Assembly (NCBI RefSeq): GCF_003287875.1
Contig: NZ_QMKK01000048.1
Location: 1 to 64,000 of the forward strand
Direction: 5' to 3'
Origin: Martinezella tropici
GTDB taxonomy: Bacteria > Pseudomonadota > Alphaproteobacteria > Rhizobiales > Rhizobiaceae
Length of the DNA: 64,000 nt
Below the pieces are notes generated by a model. It made no database searches and had not been told where the DNA came from. It saw nothing but the letters and a program-made list of their open reading frames with translations. The first letter of the stretch is position 1. Each line of letters begins with the position of its first letter. A program made the position numbers and the translations under genes. Shown here piece after piece: positions 61,491 through 64,000 of the stretch.

Positions 61491-61553
61491 GATGTTTCTC
61501 CTCGGGTGGGTGGACGACGATCGTCCAGGCTTTGCTTTTTTGCGTTGCCGGAC

Positions 61554-61584
61554 ATGAGACACCGGGGCTTGCGATTTTATTCCC
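61554..61584 (-). promoter_or_regulatory. Candidate ECF sigma promoter
   Basis: On the minus strand GGGAATAAA (61584-61576) and GTCTCAT (61560-61554) are 15 nt apart, the form of an ECF -35/-10 pair. It lies about 65 bp before the COG4315 gene, so the sigma operon is probably autoregulated. Confidence 0.6.
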
Positions 61585-61643
61585 GCTTCGCCGGGTATTT
61601 TTTACTGCTTGCTTCCAGCGGCCGAATCCTGCCAATTCGGCCC

Positions 61644-62771
61644 ATGCAATTCGCGCCGCAACAAGATGAAGCGCTCAAGGCCGTCGCCAAATGGCTGAAG
61701 GAGGGGCGCTCGCCGTTGTTTCGTCTGTTCGGCTATGCCGGCACGGGCAAGACGACGCTTGCTCGGCATTTTGCCGAGCATGTGGATGGCGATGTGCTGT
61801 TTGCTGCCTTTACCGGCAAGGCGGCGCAGGTACTGCGCTCGCGCGGCGCCTCGAATGCCAAGACCATCCATTCGCTGATCTACCGGCCGCGCGGCGAAGA
61901 GGCCGTCGAGGACGAAGAGACGGGCAAGACATCGATTGCCCCGATGTTCACCATCAATCGCCAAAGCCCGGTCGCCAAGGCCGCGCTGATCATCGTCGAT
62001 GAATGCTCGATGGTGGACGAGGCGCTCGGCAAGGATCTGATGAGTTTTGGCACGCCTATTCTGGTGCTCGGCGATCCCGGGCAGCTTCCGCCGGTTTCGG
62101 GCGGCGGTTTCTTCACGAACGAGGAACCGGATTATCTGCTGACGGATATTCATCGTCAGGCGCGCGACAATCCGATCATCCAGCTCGCCATGCAGGTGCG
62201 TGAGGGCAAGGAAATCATGCATGGCGACTATGGCACCGCGCAGGTGATCTCGAAGAACGAGGTCACGCAGCCGCTGGTGCTGGAGGCCGATCAGGTGCTC
62301 GTCGGTACCAATAGGACGCGGCGCCGCTACAATCAGCGTCTGCGTGAGCTCAAGGGTTTTACGGCCGATTATCCGCAATCCGGCGACAAGCTCGTCTGTC
62401 TGCGCAATGATCCCGCCAAAGGGTTGCTCAACGGCTCGCTCTGGCAGGTGATGACCTCTTCCCGGGAAACGACGAAGCCGGGCATCAATCTTCTGGTGCG
62501 GCCGGAAGATGACGACATGGATCGTGGGGCAGCGAAGATCAAGCTCCTGAAGCAGGCCTTCGAGGATGTCGAGGGCGAGATCCCGTGGTCGACCCGAAAG
62601 CGCTATGACGAATTCGACTACGGCTATGCGCTGACGGTGCATAAAGCCCAGGGTTCGCAGTGGAACAATGTCGTGCTGTTCGACGAGAGCTGGGCGTTCC
62701 GCGATACGCGCGAGCGCTGGCTTTATACAGCCATTACCCGCGCCGCCGAGACGCTGACGATTGTCCGTTGA
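61644..62771 (+). CDS. RecD-like ATP-dependent DNA helicase
   Basis: A 375-residue superfamily 1B (RecD/Dda-like) helicase, much shorter than RecD2. Walker A GYAGTGKT (30-37), motif Ia AFTGKAAQVLRSRGA, Walker B IIVDECSMVDE, motif III LVLGDPGQLPPVSGG, motif VI ALTVHKAQGSQW then LYTAITRAAETLTIV. 5'-3' unwinding is expected. Start at 61644 (MQFAPQQDEALKAV) follows family convention; longer in-frame sequence overlaps the ECF promoter. The gene stands alone. Confidence 0.9.
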   Translation: MQFAPQQDEALKAVAKWLKEGRSPLFRLFGYAGTGKTTLARHFAEHVDGDVLFAAFTGKAAQVLRSRGASNAKTIHSLIYRPRGEEAVEDEETGKTSIAPMFTINRQSPVAKAALIIVDECSMVDEALGKDLMSFGTPILVLGDPGQLPPVSGGGFFTNEEPDYLLTDIHRQARDNPIIQLAMQVREGKEIMHGDYGTAQVISKNEVTQPLVLEADQVLVGTNRTRRRYNQRLRELKGFTADYPQSGDKLVCLRNDPAKGLLNGSLWQVMTSSRETTKPGINLLVRPEDDDMDRGAAKIKLLKQAFEDVEGEIPWSTRKRYDEFDYGYALTVHKAQGSQWNNVVLFDESWAFRDTRERWLYTAITRAAETLTIVR

Positions 62772-62937
62772 CAAGACGTCCTGAGCCTTGCGTGAGGGAT
62801 GTCGCGATGCGGTGACTTGGTTCGATCCTCTCCATCAAAGTTTTGCATGGGTTGATGTCGGAATCTCGTTGGTTTTGCTGCGCATAATGGCCTAAAACGG
62901 CTGCTATCATCCGCTTTGAAAATCAGGGATTTCGATC

Positions 62938-63690
62938 ATGCCCGCCAAGCTCTCCGTGAACCTCAATGCCATCGCGATGCTGCGCAACCGGCGTGATCTT
63001 CCCTGGCCGAGCGTCACGGGCTTGGGGCGCATCGCGCTGGCCGCGGGAGCAAGCGGGCTGACCGTTCATCCGCGTCCCGATCAGCGGCATGTCCGCTTTT
63101 CCGATCTGCCCGATATCCGTGCGTTGATCGATGATGAGTTTCCGGAAGCGGAATTCAATATCGAGGGCTATCCAAGCGACGAGTTCTTCGATCTCTGTGC
63201 TTCGGCGGAACCTGAACAAGTGACGCTCGTGCCCGATGATCCTTCTCAGGCGACCTCGGATCACGGCTGGGACTTCCGCAAGAACCGTGAACTGCTGGCC
63301 GAGGTCGTCGCCAAATACAAGACGATCGGCTGCCGGGTGTCGTTGTTTGCCGATGGCGACGGCGATGCCGGGGCGGTAAAGATCGCGAGGGAAGTGGGTG
63401 CCGACCGTATCGAACTCTACACCGGCCCTTACGGCGGCTGCTACGATGATCCGCAGAAGGCTGCCGTCGTCCTCGAAGCGCTCGGCAAGACCGCCGACGC
63501 CGCCTTCGCTAACGGCCTTGATGTCAATGCCGGCCATGATTTGACGGTTGCCAACTTGCCGGCGCTGCTGAAGCGCATTCCGAAGCTTGCGGAGACGTCG
63601 ATCGGTCACGGGCTGACCGCCGATGCGCTGGAATATGGCATGGCCGAAACGGTTCGTCGCTTCCGCAGGGCTTGTGGTCAGGTGGTTTGA
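62938..63690 (+). CDS. pdxJ: Pyridoxine 5'-phosphate synthase
   Basis: Last ring-closing step of DXP-dependent vitamin B6 synthesis: joins 1-deoxyxylulose 5-phosphate with 3-amino-2-oxopropyl phosphate. The 250-residue barrel has LSVNLNAIAMLRNRR at the start, GASGLTVHPRPDQRHV, FNIEGYPSDEF with the catalytic Glu, LVPDDPSQATSDHGWDF, VGADRIELYTGPYG and NAGHDLTVANLP. All are family hallmarks. ATG 62938. No adjacent acpS is seen. Confidence 0.95.
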   Translation: MPAKLSVNLNAIAMLRNRRDLPWPSVTGLGRIALAAGASGLTVHPRPDQRHVRFSDLPDIRALIDDEFPEAEFNIEGYPSDEFFDLCASAEPEQVTLVPDDPSQATSDHGWDFRKNRELLAEVVAKYKTIGCRVSLFADGDGDAGAVKIAREVGADRIELYTGPYGGCYDDPQKAAVVLEALGKTADAAFANGLDVNAGHDLTVANLPALLKRIPKLAETSIGHGLTADALEYGMAETVRRFRRACGQVV

Positions 63691-63745
63691 GGGAAAAGGT
63701 TCCAGCGCTAGTCAGGCAAGTTTGTTGTTGCCGCGCCTTCTGGCC

Positions 63746-63790
63746 TGACCCCTCATCCTAGCCTTCTCCCCGCTTACGGGGAGAAGGGAC
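63746..63790 (+). repeat. Rhizobial palindromic repeat, copy A
   Basis: CCCCTCATCCTAGCC precedes the perfect hairpin CCTTCTCCCCG-CTTA-CGGGGAGAAGG (63762-63787). An inverted relative lies at 63851-63890. This class is widely dispersed in Rhizobiales intergenic DNA. Confidence 0.8.
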
Positions 63791-63850
63791 GACAGCTCAA
63801 AATGGCGGCGACATCACTCGATTAGAGCTTGCGTGCGGAGCACCAAAACT

Positions 63851-63890
63851 CCCTCGCCCCGCTTGCGGGGAGAGGGCTGGGTGAGGGGCT
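63851..63890 (-). repeat. Rhizobial palindromic repeat, copy B (inverted)
   Basis: Reverse complement AGCCCCTCACCCAGCCCTCT followed by CCCCGCAAGCGGGG matches copy A at about 80% and faces it across 60 bp. The pair may form one large stem structure between convergent genes and act as a terminator. Confidence 0.75.
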
Positions 63891-63937
63891 ATGCTTGAAG
63901 TCTCAGCAAAGAGAGACTCACCCTAAAGTTCCAAAAC

Positions 63938-64000
63938 TCAGCCAGCCAACGCGGCCTTATGTTCCTCGAAGAAGCTGCGGAGCGTTTGCGGCTCCTTGCC
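63938..64000 (-). CDS. 3' end of a gene cut by the window edge
   Basis: The minus strand reads in frame GKEPQTLRSFFEEHKAALAG then TGA (63940-63938). This tail resembles the end of NmrA/NAD(P)H-binding oxidoreductases (a GREPQ-like motif then FFEE). Only 20 codons are visible, so the family is a guess; that it is a coding tail is likely. It converges on pdxJ with the palindromic repeats between. Confidence 0.6.
   Translation of the reverse strand, partial: GKEPQTLRSFFEEHKAALAG

Noticed and set aside
1..64000. CRISPR array, tRNA or rRNA genes
   Set aside because: No regularly spaced direct repeats and no cloverleaf or rRNA sequence were noticed; the only tRNA-like fold is the tmRNA acceptor half.

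Overview
The window is a chromosomal segment of an alphaproteobacterium of the family Rhizobiaceae, most likely Rhizobium itself. The evidence is GC-rich coding sequence with rhizobial protein families throughout, a circularly permuted two-piece tmRNA with the alphaproteobacterial tag ANDNYAEARLAA, an alpha-r14-like sRNA with anti-Shine-Dalgarno loops, and dispersed palindromic repeats typical of Rhizobiales. Most genes are housekeeping or common accessory genes in short operons.

Layout. 1-0.9 kb: an IS200-type element next to an alpha-r14-like sRNA. 1.2-8.3 kb: aminopeptidase P, AzlCD branched-chain amino acid exporter, DUF2164 protein, the pantothenate pair panC-panB, and a degenerate SDR divergent from a LysR regulator. 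8.3-13.1 kb: flippase-like membrane protein, GT4 glycosyltransferase, nicotinamidase, sugar/H+ symporter. 13.3-17.0 kb: two regulator/SDR modules (TetR-SDR and LysR-SDR-Atu4866-like). 17.0-19.0 kb: a variable, partly AT-rich patch with a broken GIY-YIG gene, an inverted pair of palindromic repeats, and an orphan HsdR-N-like nuclease that ends exactly against the uvrD stop codon. 19.0-28.3 kb: UvrD/PcrA helicase, a two-gene RND efflux pump, an orphan flagellin, an OmpA-type lipoprotein. 28.3-34.2 kb: DUF2000/AraC divergent pair, polar amino acid ABC transporter, FAD-linked D-lactate dehydrogenase-like enzyme. 34.4-39.5 kb: large AsmA-like protein; sspB-DUF4169-RHH genes.

39.6-50.4 kb: ssrA (tmRNA) lies just upstream of sspB, its ClpXP adaptor. 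It is followed by thyA, a GNAT, an XRE-cupin regulator, an NAD-binding dehydrogenase, dfrA, hflK-hflC, degP, then a GNAT and serB divergent from miaA with overlapping start codons. 50.4-57.2 kb: HerA-like ATPase, and acetolactate synthase ilvB-ilvH preceded by a branched-chain-rich leader peptide and attenuator, a KpsC-like capsule protein, an aldo/keto reductase. 57.4-64 kb: LysE exporter, cobalt-type nitrile hydratase (alpha, beta, activator), a secreted COG4315 protein with ECF sigma and anti-sigma factors behind a candidate ECF promoter, a RecD-like helicase, pdxJ, inverted palindromic repeats, and the 3' end of a further gene.

Functional links: tmRNA tagging (ssrA), its adaptor (sspB) and membrane/periplasmic quality control (hflKC, degP) sit within 9 kb. 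thyA and dfrA form the thymidylate/folate couple. The ilv operon shows a readable translation-attenuation leader. No convincingly new multi-gene system was found. The most unusual items are the AT-rich orphan nuclease, the SDR lacking its catalytic Tyr/Lys, the orphan flagellin, the RNA elements and the overlapping divergent starts.
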